Origin: Poriferisodalis sp965203655
GTDB taxonomy: Bacteria; Actinomycetota; Acidimicrobiia; Acidimicrobiales; Poriferisodalaceae
DNA length: 64,000 nucleotides
Direction: 5' to 3'
Assembly (NCBI RefSeq): GCF_965203655.1
Contig: NZ_CBDBDD010000009.1
Location: forward strand, 992,001-1,056,000
The translations under genes and the position numbers were made by a program. A model generated the notes under the pieces. That model was not told the origin of the DNA. It saw nothing but the letters and a program-made list of their open reading frames with translations, and ran no database searches. Below are positions 35,649-45,151 of the stretch, piece after piece (the stretch's first letter is position 1; every line of letters starts with the position of its first letter).

Positions 35649-36290
35649 ATGGCGAAGCCACGATCGCCCAAGGGCCGGGCACAGCGGACCCACGAACTAC
35701 TCAAGGGCGAGTACGAAGCCGTGTGCGAGCTCGAGCACCGCAACCCGTTCGAGCTGCTGGTGGCCACCATCCTGTCGGCGCAGTGCACCGATGCACGCGT
35801 CAACGCCACCGTGCCATCCCTGTTCGCACGCTTTCCCGACGCCGAGTCGTTGGCCTCTGCAGACCTTGCCGAGCTGGAAGAGATCGTGCATCCGACCGGG
35901 TTCTTCCGCAGCAAGGCTCGCAGCCTGCAGGGCATGGCCCGCTTGCTGCTGTCCGACTTCGGGGGCGAAGTGCCCACCGCCCTCAAGGACTTGGTCAAGC
36001 TGCCCGGCGTGGGCCGCAAAACGGCAAACGTGATCCGTTCGGTGGCGTTTGATCTGCCGGGTCTGCCGGTCGACACGCACGTCGGCAGGCTGGTGCGACG
36101 TCTCGGCATCACCGATGAGGAAGATCCCGTCAAGGTGGAGCTGGCGCTGAATCCGATGATCCCGCAGTACGAGCGGGGCGATTTCAGCCTGCGGCTGATC
36201 CTGCACGGCCGCCGGGTCTGCTCGTCTCGCAAGCCCGCGTGCGATGACTGTGTCCTCAACGATTTCTGTCCCAGTGCCTTCGCGGCCTGA
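35649..36290 (+). CDS. nth: endonuclease III
   Basis: A 213-residue DNA glycosylase/AP lyase of base-excision repair. The helix-hairpin-helix LPGVGRKTANVI carries the catalytic Lys, VDTHVGRLVRRLG the catalytic Asp, and the C-terminal cluster is C-x6-C-x2-C-x5-C (CSSRKPACDDCVLNDFC). Eight nt after rlmN on the same strand. Confidence 0.93.
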   Translation: MAKPRSPKGRAQRTHELLKGEYEAVCELEHRNPFELLVATILSAQCTDARVNATVPSLFARFPDAESLASADLAELEEIVHPTGFFRSKARSLQGMARLLLSDFGGEVPTALKDLVKLPGVGRKTANVIRSVAFDLPGLPVDTHVGRLVRRLGITDEEDPVKVELALNPMIPQYERGDFSLRLILHGRRVCSSRKPACDDCVLNDFCPSAFAA

Positions 36291-36344
36291 ACCGGCACCG
36301 ACGCTGGTTGCGGTGCGAATGCGAGACCCAGGAGGATGGATCGA

Positions 36345-37262
36345 ATGGCTGAGCCCCTGAGTTCCGGCAATGGGACCGTGCGCAGGTCGTCGCATTTTGT
36401 GCCTGGTGCGAACGAACGCATGCTGGAGAAGTCGATCGCAACTGATGCCGACAGCCTCGTGCTCGACCTCGAGGACGCTGTCACACCCGACAACAAGGAC
36501 AGCGCCCGCGCCACGGTTGCGGGCTGGCTGGCCGACATCGATTTCGGTGCCAAGGAACGGGTCGTGCGCATCAACCCGCTCGATACACCGTGGTGCACCG
36601 CCGACGTTGCCGAGACGATGGCCTCGCCGCCCGACGCCTACCTGGTGCCGAAGGTGAACAATGCAGCAGAGGTCGCCGAGCTCGACAGCATGATCACGCG
36701 CTGGGAGCTGGAGCACGGCCACCCACCCGGCGGCGTGGTGCTGCTGGTGCTGGGAACCGAGACGCCCCAGGGGCTGCTGAACATCGGCGAACTGGCCCGC
36801 CACGACCGGGTGGACGCGCTGAGCTGGGGCGCAGAGGATCTCTCTGCGGCCATGGGATCCAAGGCCAATCGGGACGCCTCAGGTGCCTACCTGCCGGTGT
36901 TCGAGTACGCCCGGGTGATGTGCCTGGTAGGAGCCACTGCGTGGGACAAGCAACCGCTTGACACAGTGTTCGTGGACTTCCGTGACGACGAGGGGCTGGC
37001 CGCCGAGTGCGCCACCTCAGCCGCTATGGGCTTCACCGGCAAGATCACCATTCATCCCGCCCAGATCGACATCGTCAACGCCGCGTTCACGCCGAACGAT
37101 GCCGAGTTGGCCGACGCCCGCGAGCTGCTCGAAGCGTTCGCCGAGGCCGAGGCTGCCGGCCTCATGGCATTCGCCCACAAGGGCCAGATGGTGGACGTGC
37201 CGCACTTGACGCGGGCGCGCAAGATCGTCGCGACCGCAGATGCCATCGCCGAGCGGCGCTGA
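36345..37262 (+). CDS. HpcH/HpaI-family CoA-ester lyase (CitE-like)
   Basis: A 305-residue TIM-barrel lyase. RRSSHFVPGANERMLEKSIATDADSLVLDLEDAV is the family start; VPKVNNAAEVAEL, LGTETPQGLLNIGEL, WGAEDLSAAMG and the C-terminal GKITIHPAQIDIVN fit beta-subunit-type citrate lyases and malyl-CoA/methylmalyl-CoA lyases acting without a citrate-lyase complex. ATG 36345 is preferred over 36336 because GGAGG ends 9 nt before it and abuts the other. Substrate is unknown; the acyl-CoA context would suit a 3-hydroxyacyl-CoA lyase. Confidence 0.85.
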   Translation: MAEPLSSGNGTVRRSSHFVPGANERMLEKSIATDADSLVLDLEDAVTPDNKDSARATVAGWLADIDFGAKERVVRINPLDTPWCTADVAETMASPPDAYLVPKVNNAAEVAELDSMITRWELEHGHPPGGVVLLVLGTETPQGLLNIGELARHDRVDALSWGAEDLSAAMGSKANRDASGAYLPVFEYARVMCLVGATAWDKQPLDTVFVDFRDDEGLAAECATSAAMGFTGKITIHPAQIDIVNAAFTPNDAELADARELLEAFAEAEAAGLMAFAHKGQMVDVPHLTRARKIVATADAIAERR

Positions 37263-37304
37263 CAGTCTCCGCGCCGTAGTTGCTTCTGGAGGTGCTCGCA
37301 AGCC

Positions 37305-37511
37305 TCAACGCAGCGCTTCGGTGGCCTGGGCCAAGCGACGGCGAGCCATCCGCAACGAGCGTTCCACCTCGTAGAGCTCCACACCGACGTCCTCATGCGG
37401 CGTGCCCATTAGCTCGTCGGCAGCCTGCGCCACGCGGGTGCCCAGCTCACCCACAGCCGTCTCGATCGATGACAGCTCCGCTGCGCTGATCACACGCGGC
37501 ACGCTACTCAT
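37305..37511 (-). CDS. small helical hypothetical protein
   Basis: A 68-residue protein (SAAELSSIETAVGELGTRVAQAADEL..VELYEVERSLRMARRRLAQATEAL) predicted to be two amphipathic helices, likely a coiled coil. No family recognised. It fills the gap between the CitE-like gene and hisD on the opposite strand, and starts 60 nt from hisD divergently. Confidence 0.5.
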   Translation of the reverse strand: MSSVPRVISAAELSSIETAVGELGTRVAQAADELMGTPHEDVGVELYEVERSLRMARRRLAQATEALR

Positions 37512-37557
37512 CGACCAAGCCGCCCAAAATCACAGCAACGGCGTAGAGGGGCGAAGG

Positions 37558-37563
37558 TACCCT
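37558..37563 (+). promoter_or_regulatory. -10 element TACCCT, leaderless start for hisD
   Basis: TAnnnT hexamer, 7 nt before GTG 37571; likely promoter of the his operon. Confidence 0.4.
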
Positions 37564-37570
37564 CGGCGCC

Positions 37571-38887
37571 GTGCTGGAGCGGCTGGACCTACGGGGTCGA
37601 GGCGACGAATTGGGCGATGAGCTCGCCGGTCTGTTGCCGCGCCCGCAGGTGGGAGACGCGGTGCCGGCAGAAACCGTCCGTGAGCTGATTGCCGAGGTCC
37701 GCAACAGCGGGGACGCGGCTGTTCGGGCCCTGACGGCTCGCTTCGATGGCGTCGATGTCGAAGACACGCTGGTGCCGGCTTCGGAGCTGTCTGCAGCGTG
37801 GGAGAGCCTGTCGCCGCCCTTGCGTTCGGCGATGGAGACCGCCCACCGGCGCATCCTGGAGTTTCACCGCGCCGAAGCCGCCGCGGGTCACACCTACGAG
37901 CGCGATGGCGTCACCGTGCGTTCGGTCAGCCAGCCGGTGGATCGGGCTGGCATCTACGTGCCGGGCGGCCTGGCTGCCTACCCGTCCACCGTGCTGATGA
38001 CCGTGCTGGTTGCCCGCGCCGCAGGCGTGGACGACATCGTGTTGTGCTCGCCGCCTGGCCCCGACGGCAACCTCGCCGCACCTGTGCTGGCCGCTGCGCA
38101 ATTGTGCGGAGTTACTGAGGTGCACCGGGTGGGAGGCGTGCAGGCTGTCGCCGCGCTCGCATACGGCACCGAGACGATCCGACCCGCCGATGTCGTGGCG
38201 GGTCCCGGAAATGCCTGGGTGGCCACCGCCAAGCAGCTCGTGGCCGGTGACGTGGGTGTGGCCTCGGCGTTCGCCGGACCCTCGGAGATCGTTGTGATCG
38301 CCGATTCGACCTGCCCGCCGGCCGCAGCCGCAACCGATGTAGTACTGCAGGCCGAGCATGGTCCCGGCGGGCGCGCCTGGCTGGTCACGTGGGACGACGA
38401 ATGCGCCGATGCCGTCTGCGATGCCATCGGCCGGATCGTCGACCTGTCGCCCCGCCGTGAGGAGACGCTGGCCACGCTGGAGGCCGACGGGTTCGTGTGT
38501 CTCGTGGACGGGCCGGCGCAGGCTGCCGACGTTGCCAACTCGGTTGCACCCGAACACCTCCAGCTCATGTGCGAGGGTGCCGAAGAGCTCGTCAGCAGCA
38601 TCCGCCATGCTGGCGCCGTCTTCGTCGGGCCGTGGGCACCCGCGTCAGTCGGCGACTACGTGGCGGGACCGTCTCACGTGCTGCCCACGGCCGGCACGGC
38701 ACGCTTCGCCGGAGCGCTCACCACCGACGATTTCACCAAGCGGATGCACGTTGTGGATGTGTCCGAAGCCGGCTTCGATCAGCTTGCGCCAGCGGTGGCC
38801 GAGCTTGCCGAGGCCGAGGGCCTCTGGGCGCACGCCGCCTCGGTGGCGCGCCGCAAGGAGTGGTCGACCTCGGGAGTGCGGCCGTGA
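37571..38887 (+). CDS. hisD: histidinol dehydrogenase
   Basis: A 438-residue NAD- and Zn-dependent enzyme for the last two steps of histidine synthesis. Key stretches: GIYVPGGLAAYPSTVLMTVLVARAAGV, ADVVAGPGNAWVATAKQLV, FAGPSEIVVIAD, the metal-binding LQAEHGP and catalytic Glu-His in VAPEHLQL. First gene of hisDCBHAF; its stop overlaps the hisC GTG. Confidence 0.95.
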   Translation: MLERLDLRGRGDELGDELAGLLPRPQVGDAVPAETVRELIAEVRNSGDAAVRALTARFDGVDVEDTLVPASELSAAWESLSPPLRSAMETAHRRILEFHRAEAAAGHTYERDGVTVRSVSQPVDRAGIYVPGGLAAYPSTVLMTVLVARAAGVDDIVLCSPPGPDGNLAAPVLAAAQLCGVTEVHRVGGVQAVAALAYGTETIRPADVVAGPGNAWVATAKQLVAGDVGVASAFAGPSEIVVIADSTCPPAAAATDVVLQAEHGPGGRAWLVTWDDECADAVCDAIGRIVDLSPRREETLATLEADGFVCLVDGPAQAADVANSVAPEHLQLMCEGAEELVSSIRHAGAVFVGPWAPASVGDYVAGPSHVLPTAGTARFAGALTTDDFTKRMHVVDVSEAGFDQLAPAVAELAEAEGLWAHAASVARRKEWSTSGVRP

Positions 38888-39957
38888 AGCCGCCGGTGCG
38901 CGACGACCTGCGCCTGCTCGACGGCTACCACTCGCCCCAGATCGACGTGGAGGTGCGGCTCAACACCAATGAGGCGCCGGTGGGGCCGCCGCCGGAATTC
39001 GCCGAAGCTCTCGCTGCCGAGTTGCGCAGTGTCGAATGGCACCGCTACCCGAACCGCACGGCCGCGGCATTGCGGGCCGACCTCGCCAGGCTGGCCGGCA
39101 CCGACCCCGAGCGGATATTCGTGGCCAACGGCTCAAACGAGGTGCTGCAGACGCTGTGCCTCACCTATGGAGGCGCAGGCCGCAGCGTCGCCACCTTCGA
39201 GCCCACCTATGCGATGTACGGCCAGATAGCGCGCAGCACGCAATGCACGGTTGTCGAAGGCGAGCGCCACGCCGACGGCAGCGTCAGCGTGTACGAGCTG
39301 GAGCGGATCGTGGAGCGGCACCAGCCGTCGATCCTGTTCCTGTGCTCGCCGAACAACCCCACCGGCACGCCCGAGCGCATCGAGGTGCTCAGGCGAGCGC
39401 TGGAGATCGCACCGGGACTTGTGGTGGTTGACGAGGCCTACGGGCAGTTCGCCGACTGGAGCGCGATCGATCTGTGTGACGACGCAGGCGGACCCGACAA
39501 CCTCGTCGTCACGCGCACCTACTCGAAGACGTGGGCGATGGCCGGGGCGCGGCTGGGCTACGCCGTCATTCCGGCGGGCATGGCCGCAGAGTTCGAGAAG
39601 GTGGTGCTGCCGTACCACGTCGACACCTTCAAGCAGATCGCCGGGCGGGTGGCGCTGCGCTTCACCGATGACATGGAGCAGCGGGTCGCAACGATCGTGT
39701 CCGAACGCGAGCGGATCGAGGCCGCGCTGAGCGAGATGGGTCTCGACGTGTGGCCCTCGCAGTCCAACTTCATCCTGTTTCGCGCGACGCCCAGCGGGCA
39801 CAGCGGTGACGACATCTGGCGGGCGCTCGTGGACCGATCAGTGCTCGTGCGTAACTGCTCAGGATGGCCTCGCCTCGCAGACTGCCTGCGGGTGACGGTG
39901 GGAACGCCGCCAGAGAACGGCCGCTTCCTCGATGCCCTATCGGAAGTTGTCTCGTGA
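38884..39957 (+). CDS. hisC: histidinol-phosphate aminotransferase
   Basis: A 357-residue PLP class II aminotransferase. NGSNEVLQTLC binds the PLP phosphate, SPNNPTGTP and VVVDEAYGQF follow, and the Schiff-base Lys is in TYSKTWAMAGARLGYA. Starts at GTG 38884, a GTGA overlap with hisD. Confidence 0.94.
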   Translation: MKPPVRDDLRLLDGYHSPQIDVEVRLNTNEAPVGPPPEFAEALAAELRSVEWHRYPNRTAAALRADLARLAGTDPERIFVANGSNEVLQTLCLTYGGAGRSVATFEPTYAMYGQIARSTQCTVVEGERHADGSVSVYELERIVERHQPSILFLCSPNNPTGTPERIEVLRRALEIAPGLVVVDEAYGQFADWSAIDLCDDAGGPDNLVVTRTYSKTWAMAGARLGYAVIPAGMAAEFEKVVLPYHVDTFKQIAGRVALRFTDDMEQRVATIVSERERIEAALSEMGLDVWPSQSNFILFRATPSGHSGDDIWRALVDRSVLVRNCSGWPRLADCLRVTVGTPPENGRFLDALSEVVS

Positions 39958-39970
39958 TAATGAGAGTGCC

Positions 39971-40564
39971 ATGACTGCTCGGACTGCCACTGTGCAGCGC
40001 AACACTAAAGAAACCCAGATCGACCTGACGCTGGACCTCGACGGCAGCGGCCAGAGCGACATCTCGACGGGCCTGCCGTTCTTCGACCACATGGTCGCCC
40101 AGCTCGCCAAGCACGCCCGCTTCGACCTGCAGCTGCGCACTGTGGGCGATCTCGAGATCGACGCACACCACACGGTCGAAGACACCGGCATCGCGCTCGG
40201 CGAGGCGATGCGGCAGGCCTGGGGAGACAAGGCCGGTGTTCGCCGCTTTGCCTCCTACGTGGTGCCGCTCGATGAGGCGGCAGTCGAGGTCGTGCTGGAC
40301 CTGTCAGGCCGGCCGTTCCTGCATTACGACATCGAGCCGCCCGGCGAGAAGATCCTGGGCGACCCGCCCTTCGACCCTCAGCTCTGCGAGGAGTTCTGGC
40401 GGGGACTCGTCATGTCCGCGGGCATCACCTTGCACCTGGTGATGCTGCGGGGCCGCAACACGCACCACATCATCGAGGCCAGCTTCAAGGGAGCCGCACG
40501 CGCCTTCTACGACGCCATCAGCATCGCGGACGATGTGCTGCCCTCCACCAAGGGCGTCCTGTGA
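39971..40564 (+). CDS. hisB: imidazoleglycerol-phosphate dehydratase
   Basis: A 197-residue monofunctional dehydratase (no phosphatase domain, as usual in actinobacteria). Mn-binding motifs AHHTVEDTGIALGEA and NTHHIIEASFKGAARA, and FFDHMVAQLAKH, are present. ATG 39971; 13 nt after hisC. A GATAAT 9 nt before the start might give an internal promoter. Confidence 0.95.
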   Translation: MTARTATVQRNTKETQIDLTLDLDGSGQSDISTGLPFFDHMVAQLAKHARFDLQLRTVGDLEIDAHHTVEDTGIALGEAMRQAWGDKAGVRRFASYVVPLDEAAVEVVLDLSGRPFLHYDIEPPGEKILGDPPFDPQLCEEFWRGLVMSAGITLHLVMLRGRNTHHIIEASFKGAARAFYDAISIADDVLPSTKGVL

Positions 40565-40574
40565 AGGACGTCAG

Positions 40575-41216
40575 GTGAATGGCGATCGTCCATTGGTCGC
40601 CGTGCTCGACTATGGCATCGGCAACCTGCGCTCGGCGCAGAAGGCGCTCGAACGGGTCGGTGCGGATGCCCGTTTGACGGCGGATGCCGGGCTCATCGGC
40701 GATGCCGACGGCGTCGTGCTGCCCGGGGTTGGTCACTTCGGCACCTGCATGGACCAACTGCGGTCGACGGGCTTGGAGCAGCCCGCGCTCGGGGCCATCG
40801 AGAGCGGTCGGCCGTTCCTGGGCATCTGCGTCGGCATGCAGATGCTGTTCGAGGCCTCCGAGGAGGCACCGGGAGTCGCCGGCATGGGCGTCATGCCGGG
40901 CACGGTGCGATTGTTGCCCGACGGCATCGTGCGCCCGCAGATGCAATGGAACCGTCTCGATGTACGCCACCCCGACTGCCCGCTGCTGGCAGGACTCACC
41001 GACGGCGCTTGGATGTACTTCGTCCACAGCTACGTGCCCGGCACCGACCCCGAACTGGTCGCTGCGACGTGCGACTATCCCACGCCGATCACCGCTGTCA
41101 CCGAGCGCGGTCGGCTGTGGGCGACCCAATTCCATCCCGAGAAATCCGGCGACGCCGGCAAGCGACTGGCGCAGAACTTCCTGGCGGCCGTCACAGCGGA
41201 TCGATGCGACCGATGA
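40575..41216 (+). CDS. hisH: imidazole glycerol phosphate synthase glutaminase subunit
   Basis: A 213-residue class I glutamine amidotransferase that feeds ammonia to HisF. Nucleophile Cys in FLGICVGMQMLFE, His and Glu in TQFHPEKSG. GTG 40575 is 10 nt after hisB; GAAGGA lies upstream. The stop overlaps hisA (ATGA). Confidence 0.94.
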   Translation: MNGDRPLVAVLDYGIGNLRSAQKALERVGADARLTADAGLIGDADGVVLPGVGHFGTCMDQLRSTGLEQPALGAIESGRPFLGICVGMQMLFEASEEAPGVAGMGVMPGTVRLLPDGIVRPQMQWNRLDVRHPDCPLLAGLTDGAWMYFVHSYVPGTDPELVAATCDYPTPITAVTERGRLWATQFHPEKSGDAGKRLAQNFLAAVTADRCDR

Positions 41217-42016
41217 GCTTCGACCTGTTTCCCGCCATCGACCTGCGCGATGGGCGCTGCGTGCGCCTGCTGCAGGGCGACTACGACCGCGAGGTGCGCT
41301 ATGACGCCAACCCGGTCGAGGTGGCGCACGAGTTCGCTGAGGCGGGCACCCGCTGGATCCACGTCGTCGACCTCGACGCCGCTCGCACCGGCGAACCGCA
41401 ACCGCAGAACCAGGCCGTGATCCGCTCGATCGTGGCCGCCGTGGGAGATGCCGGCGTCCGCGTGCAGGTCGGCGGCGGTGTGCGCAGCCGCGAAAGCGCC
41501 GAAGCGCTCTACGAGGCCGGGGTCGCCCGGTGCGTGGTGGGCACCGCCGCGATCGAGAATCCCGGCCTGGTGGCCGAGCTGACTGCTGCTTCGTATGGCG
41601 TCGCGGTCGGCCTGGACGTGCGCGGCAGCGAGGTAGCGACCCGCGGCTGGAAGCGTCGCAGCGGCGTGAGCCTGCCCAAGGCCCTGGCGCGGCTGGCGGG
41701 CAGCGGCGCGGAGGCCGTCGTCGTCACGCAGATCTCGCGCGACGGCATGGGAGGCGGCAGCGACCTCGCCGGCCTGCGTGACGTGCTCGATGCGCCGCAG
41801 CGGCCGCCGGCCATGTCGGTCATCGCCAGCGGAGGGGTCGGCTGCCTCGCTGACATCGCAGACCTGCGAGACCTGCGCTCGGCAGACGGTCACACGCTGG
41901 CCGGAGCGATCGTCGGCAAGGCTCTCCATGACGGCGCCATCTCGCCGGTTGCGGCCGTGGTCGTTGCACGCGGCAGCGCAGTCCACGATGAACCCCCGGG
42001 CGGAGCGCAGCCATGA
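41213..42016 (+). CDS. hisA: phosphoribosylformimino-5-aminoimidazole carboxamide ribotide isomerase
   Basis: A 267-residue TIM barrel. Catalytic Asp residues in FPAIDLRDGRCVRLLQGD and VGLDVRGSE; phosphate loops GGGVRSRESAE and ASGGVGCLADI. The enzyme is about 20 residues longer than usual at the C-terminus (AAVVVARGSAVHDEPPGGAQP). Some actinobacteria have a dual HisA/TrpF enzyme (PriA), but a separate trpF is present at 49.3 kb, so single function is likely. Confidence 0.93.
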   Translation: MSFDLFPAIDLRDGRCVRLLQGDYDREVRYDANPVEVAHEFAEAGTRWIHVVDLDAARTGEPQPQNQAVIRSIVAAVGDAGVRVQVGGGVRSRESAEALYEAGVARCVVGTAAIENPGLVAELTAASYGVAVGLDVRGSEVATRGWKRRSGVSLPKALARLAGSGAEAVVVTQISRDGMGGGSDLAGLRDVLDAPQRPPAMSVIASGGVGCLADIADLRDLRSADGHTLAGAIVGKALHDGAISPVAAVVVARGSAVHDEPPGGAQP

Positions 42017-42044
42017 GGCTCGACGGCGAAGTGCGGGCAACGCC

Positions 42045-42827
42045 ATGAAGACCGTGCGCGTCATCCCGTGTCTCGACGTCGACGATGGGCGCGTCGTCAA
42101 GGGGGTCAACTTCGTCGGGCTGCGCGATGCGGGCGACCCGGTGGAGTTGGCCGCGGCCTACGACCGGCAGGGGGCCGACGAGGTCATCTTTCTGGACATC
42201 ACCGCATCCGCCCATGGTCGCGACACCATCATCGAGCTGGCGCGCCACACCGCCGAGGAAGTGTTCATTCCCTTCACGATCGGGGGCGGCATCCGCACCG
42301 TCGACGATGCCCGGGCACTGCTGCGGGCAGGTGCCGACAAGGTGTCGGTGAACTCCGCTGCGGTGGCCCGACCCGAGCTGGTGCGAGAGATCGCCGACGA
42401 GTTCGGCAGCCAGTGCGTGGTGGTGGCAGTAGACGCAAAGTCGAACGGCATCGGCGCTGACGGAAGCACGAACTGGAACGTCTATGTCAAGGGCGGCCGC
42501 GAGGACACCGGCCTCGATGCGCTCGCATGGGTGCGCCAGGTGGCGGAGCTGGGCGCCGGCGAGATCCTCTTGACCTCGATGGATGCGGACGGCACCAAGG
42601 CCGGCTTCGACCTCGAACTCACACGGGCCGTCGTGGACGCAGTGGAGATTCCTATTGTTGCCAGCGGGGGAGTGGGCACGTTGCAGCATTTGGTGGACGG
42701 CGCCCTCATCGCCAACGCCGATGCCGTGCTGGCGGCCTCGATCTTCCACTTCGGCGAGCACACCATTGCCGATGCGAAGCAAGCCCTGATGGATGCGGGC
42801 GTCTCGGTTCGCCCGCCTGGCTGCTAG
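42045..42827 (+). CDS. hisF: imidazole glycerol phosphate synthase cyclase subunit
   Basis: A 260-residue TIM barrel. Catalytic Asp in RVIPCLDVDDGRVVKGVNF and VVVAVDAKSNG; GGGIRTVDDARALL and IVASGGVGTLQHLVDG are the phosphate loops. ATG 42045. hisG, hisE and hisI are not in the window. Confidence 0.95.
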   Translation: MKTVRVIPCLDVDDGRVVKGVNFVGLRDAGDPVELAAAYDRQGADEVIFLDITASAHGRDTIIELARHTAEEVFIPFTIGGGIRTVDDARALLRAGADKVSVNSAAVARPELVREIADEFGSQCVVVAVDAKSNGIGADGSTNWNVYVKGGREDTGLDALAWVRQVAELGAGEILLTSMDADGTKAGFDLELTRAVVDAVEIPIVASGGVGTLQHLVDGALIANADAVLAASIFHFGEHTIADAKQALMDAGVSVRPPGC

Positions 42828-42871
42828 TCGCTTCGCCCACCAGATCGCCTTACCGCAGGCAAGCCCCCGGC

Positions 42872-42877
42872 TAGCTT
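42872..42877 (+). promoter_or_regulatory. -10 element TAGCTT, leaderless start for acyl-CoA synthetase
   Basis: TAnnnT hexamer, 7 nt before ATG 42885. Confidence 0.45.
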
Positions 42878-42884
42878 CCCCGCC

Positions 42885-44441
42885 ATGAGCTATCCCGGCA
42901 CGTACTCGGCGACCGACCCCGACCGTCCCGCAGTGGTCATGGCCCGCGACGGCCAGACCCGGACGTTCAGCGAGCTCGAGGCCCGCAGCTGCCAATTCGC
43001 CCAGCTCATGTGGGCGGCAGGTTTGCGGCCCGGCGACCACGTGGCGATCTTCGCCGACAACAACATCGGCTACTTCGATGCCTACTGGGCCGCGATGCGC
43101 AGCGGCCTCTACTTCACGACGGTCAACCGCTACCTGACTGCTGAGGAGGCCGCATACATCGTGAACGACTGCGGCGCCCGGGTGCTCGTGGCCTCCCCCG
43201 CGGTCGTCGATGCGGCGACGGAGTTGCTGCCGCTCATCGGTGGTTGCGACGTCCGGCTCATGTTCGACGAGTCCGCCGATGGGTTCGACCCGTTCGAAGA
43301 TGCCATCGCGGCCCATCCCGCCGAATCGCTGGCAGAACAGCCACGGGGATCGGCGATGCTGTACAGCTCTGGCACGACGGGCCGCCCCAAGGGCATCAAG
43401 CGGCCGCTGGACGGAACCTCGATTACCGACCCGGACCTGCTCGGTGCCGGGCTGCTGGGAGGAATCTTCGGATTCGGCGAAGGCACTCGCTATCTCTCGC
43501 CTGCGCCGCTCTACCACTCTGCGCCGCTGTCGTTCACGACCGGCACGCAGTCGGTCGGCGGCACGGCGGTGGTCATGGACCGCTTCGACGCTGCCGAGGC
43601 GCTGTCGTACATCGAGCGGTACGGCATCACCCACAGCCAGTGGGTGCCGACCATGTTCAGCCGCATGCTGAAGCTGCCCGAAGCCGAGCGCAGCCGCCAT
43701 GACCTGTCCAGCCACCAGGTCGCGGTGCATGCGGCGGCACCGTGCCCCGTCGAGGTGAAGCACGAGATGATCTCGTGGTGGGGGCCGATCCTGCACGAGT
43801 ACTACGCCGGCACCGAGCTGAACGGCTTCTGCTACGTGAACTCCCAGGAGTGGCTGGAGCGGCCGGGCACGGTCGGCAAGCCGCTCATCGGCGTCATCCA
43901 CATCTGCGACGACGAGGGCAACGAGCTACCCGTGGGCGAGGCCGGCACGATCTACTTCGAGCGTGAGATCCCGGCGTTCGAATACCACAACGACCCCGCC
44001 AAGACCGCCGAGTCCCGCCACGGCGCCCACCCGCTGTGGTCGACGCTGGGCGACATGGGACGGGTGGATGACGACGGCTACCTGTACCTCACCGACCGCA
44101 AGGCGTTCATGATCATCTCGGGTGGGGTCAACATCTACCCCCAGGAGATCGAGGATCGCCTGGTGCTGCACCCCAAGGTGGCCGACGTGGCGGTGTTCGG
44201 CGTGCCCAACGAGGACTTCGGCGAGGAAGTGAAGGCGGTCGTGCAGCCCATGGCGGGCGTCGAGTCGGGCGACGCATTGGCGAGCGAGCTGCTGGCGTAC
44301 GCGCGGGAGCACCTCGCGAGCTACAAGGTGCCCCGCTCGGTCGACTTCCGTGACGAGCTGCCCCGTCATCCCACCGGCAAGCTCTACAAGGGCATCCTGC
44401 GCGACGAGTACTGGGGCGACCGCAGCTCACGCATCGTGTGA
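42885..44441 (+). CDS. AMP-dependent acyl-CoA synthetase (FadD-like)
   Basis: A 518-residue ANL-superfamily ligase that activates a carboxylate as adenylate and then CoA thioester. ATP loop MLYSSGTTGRPKGIKRPL, adenine motif YYAGTELNG, the Asp-Arg hinge LYLTDRKAFMIISGGVNIYPQEIED, and the C-terminal Lys in HPTGKLYKGILRDEYW are all intact. Short ANL of the FadD3/FadD19-like size. It stands just after the his operon but has its own -10, so it is probably a separate unit. Confidence 0.9.
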   Translation: MSYPGTYSATDPDRPAVVMARDGQTRTFSELEARSCQFAQLMWAAGLRPGDHVAIFADNNIGYFDAYWAAMRSGLYFTTVNRYLTAEEAAYIVNDCGARVLVASPAVVDAATELLPLIGGCDVRLMFDESADGFDPFEDAIAAHPAESLAEQPRGSAMLYSSGTTGRPKGIKRPLDGTSITDPDLLGAGLLGGIFGFGEGTRYLSPAPLYHSAPLSFTTGTQSVGGTAVVMDRFDAAEALSYIERYGITHSQWVPTMFSRMLKLPEAERSRHDLSSHQVAVHAAAPCPVEVKHEMISWWGPILHEYYAGTELNGFCYVNSQEWLERPGTVGKPLIGVIHICDDEGNELPVGEAGTIYFEREIPAFEYHNDPAKTAESRHGAHPLWSTLGDMGRVDDDGYLYLTDRKAFMIISGGVNIYPQEIEDRLVLHPKVADVAVFGVPNEDFGEEVKAVVQPMAGVESGDALASELLAYAREHLASYKVPRSVDFRDELPRHPTGKLYKGILRDEYWGDRSSRIV

Positions 44442-44460
44442 GCGCACCCGCACCCTGCCG

Positions 44461-45126
44461 CTAGAGCGCAGCCACGAACGAGGCGATCTGGTCGGCGACG
44501 GCTCGGGCGTGGCCCATCAGGAAGTGATCGCCGCCCTCGATCACCTCGAGCTGCGTGTTCGTCCAGCCCGAGGCGATCTCGGCGGCATCCGCGGGGGAGC
44601 GGAACTGGTCGTGCTGGGGCACCAGCAGCAGCTTGGGCCGCGGGTCGCTGGGCGCTGCCATGTCAGCGGTATCCACAATCCGGAGCGGCGCTGCAATGCC
44701 GATCCACGCCGACAGATCGTCGTGATCGGCCGAGAGCGAGACGTCCCCGCCGAAGGACCAGCCTGCGGAGACCACGGCGGGCGTGCCTCCATCACCGGAC
44801 TGTTCAGCAGCGAGCCGCGCAGCAGCGCCGAATGCCGCCGCGGCATCGAGACGCTCTGCCTTGCCGTCGTCGTGGCTGCCCCCCGAACTGCCGGTGCCCC
44901 GGAAGTTGTACCGGAGCGCGGCGATGCCCGCTGCGGGCAGCGCCCCGAAGAGATGATCGATGAGCGGGTTCCACATGTCGCCGCCGTAGAGCGGGTGCGG
45001 GTGGGACAGCACGGCGACGGCGACGGCCTCGGCAGGCCAGCTCACCTCGGCCTCCAGCTCGGTGCCGTCGGAGGCCACCACCTCGGTCGGCTGGGGCGCT
45101 GCCGTCGAATTCGGGGTCGGATTCAT
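44461..45126 (-). CDS. alpha/beta hydrolase
   Basis: A 221-residue alpha/beta hydrolase. SHPHPLYGGDMWN (oxyanion His-Pro region), ALRYNFRGTGSSGG, nucleophile GWSFGG and the late His in EGGDHFLMG. The small size and HPHP start fit the dienelactone-hydrolase-like/YdeN group; substrate unknown. ATG 45126 is 8 nt from a TACCGT that is shared, as a palindrome, with the GroES-like gene on the other strand. Confidence 0.82.
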   Translation of the reverse strand: MNPTPNSTAAPQPTEVVASDGTELEAEVSWPAEAVAVAVLSHPHPLYGGDMWNPLIDHLFGALPAAGIAALRYNFRGTGSSGGSHDDGKAERLDAAAAFGAAARLAAEQSGDGGTPAVVSAGWSFGGDVSLSADHDDLSAWIGIAAPLRIVDTADMAAPSDPRPKLLLVPQHDQFRSPADAAEIASGWTNTQLEVIEGGDHFLMGHARAVADQIASFVAAL

Positions 45127-45134
45127 TGCGGCGA

Positions 45135-45144
45135 ACGGTACCGT
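45135..45144. promoter_or_regulatory. palindromic divergent -10 region ACGGTACCGT
   Basis: The 10-bp perfect palindrome contains TACCGT on each strand. On the minus strand it is 8 nt from ATG 45126 (hydrolase); on the plus strand 7 nt from GTG 45152 (GroES-like). Both are TAnnnT at the leaderless distance, so one short site could serve two starts and only one polymerase could occupy it at a time. Confidence 0.5.
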
Positions 45145-45151
45145 GCGGGCG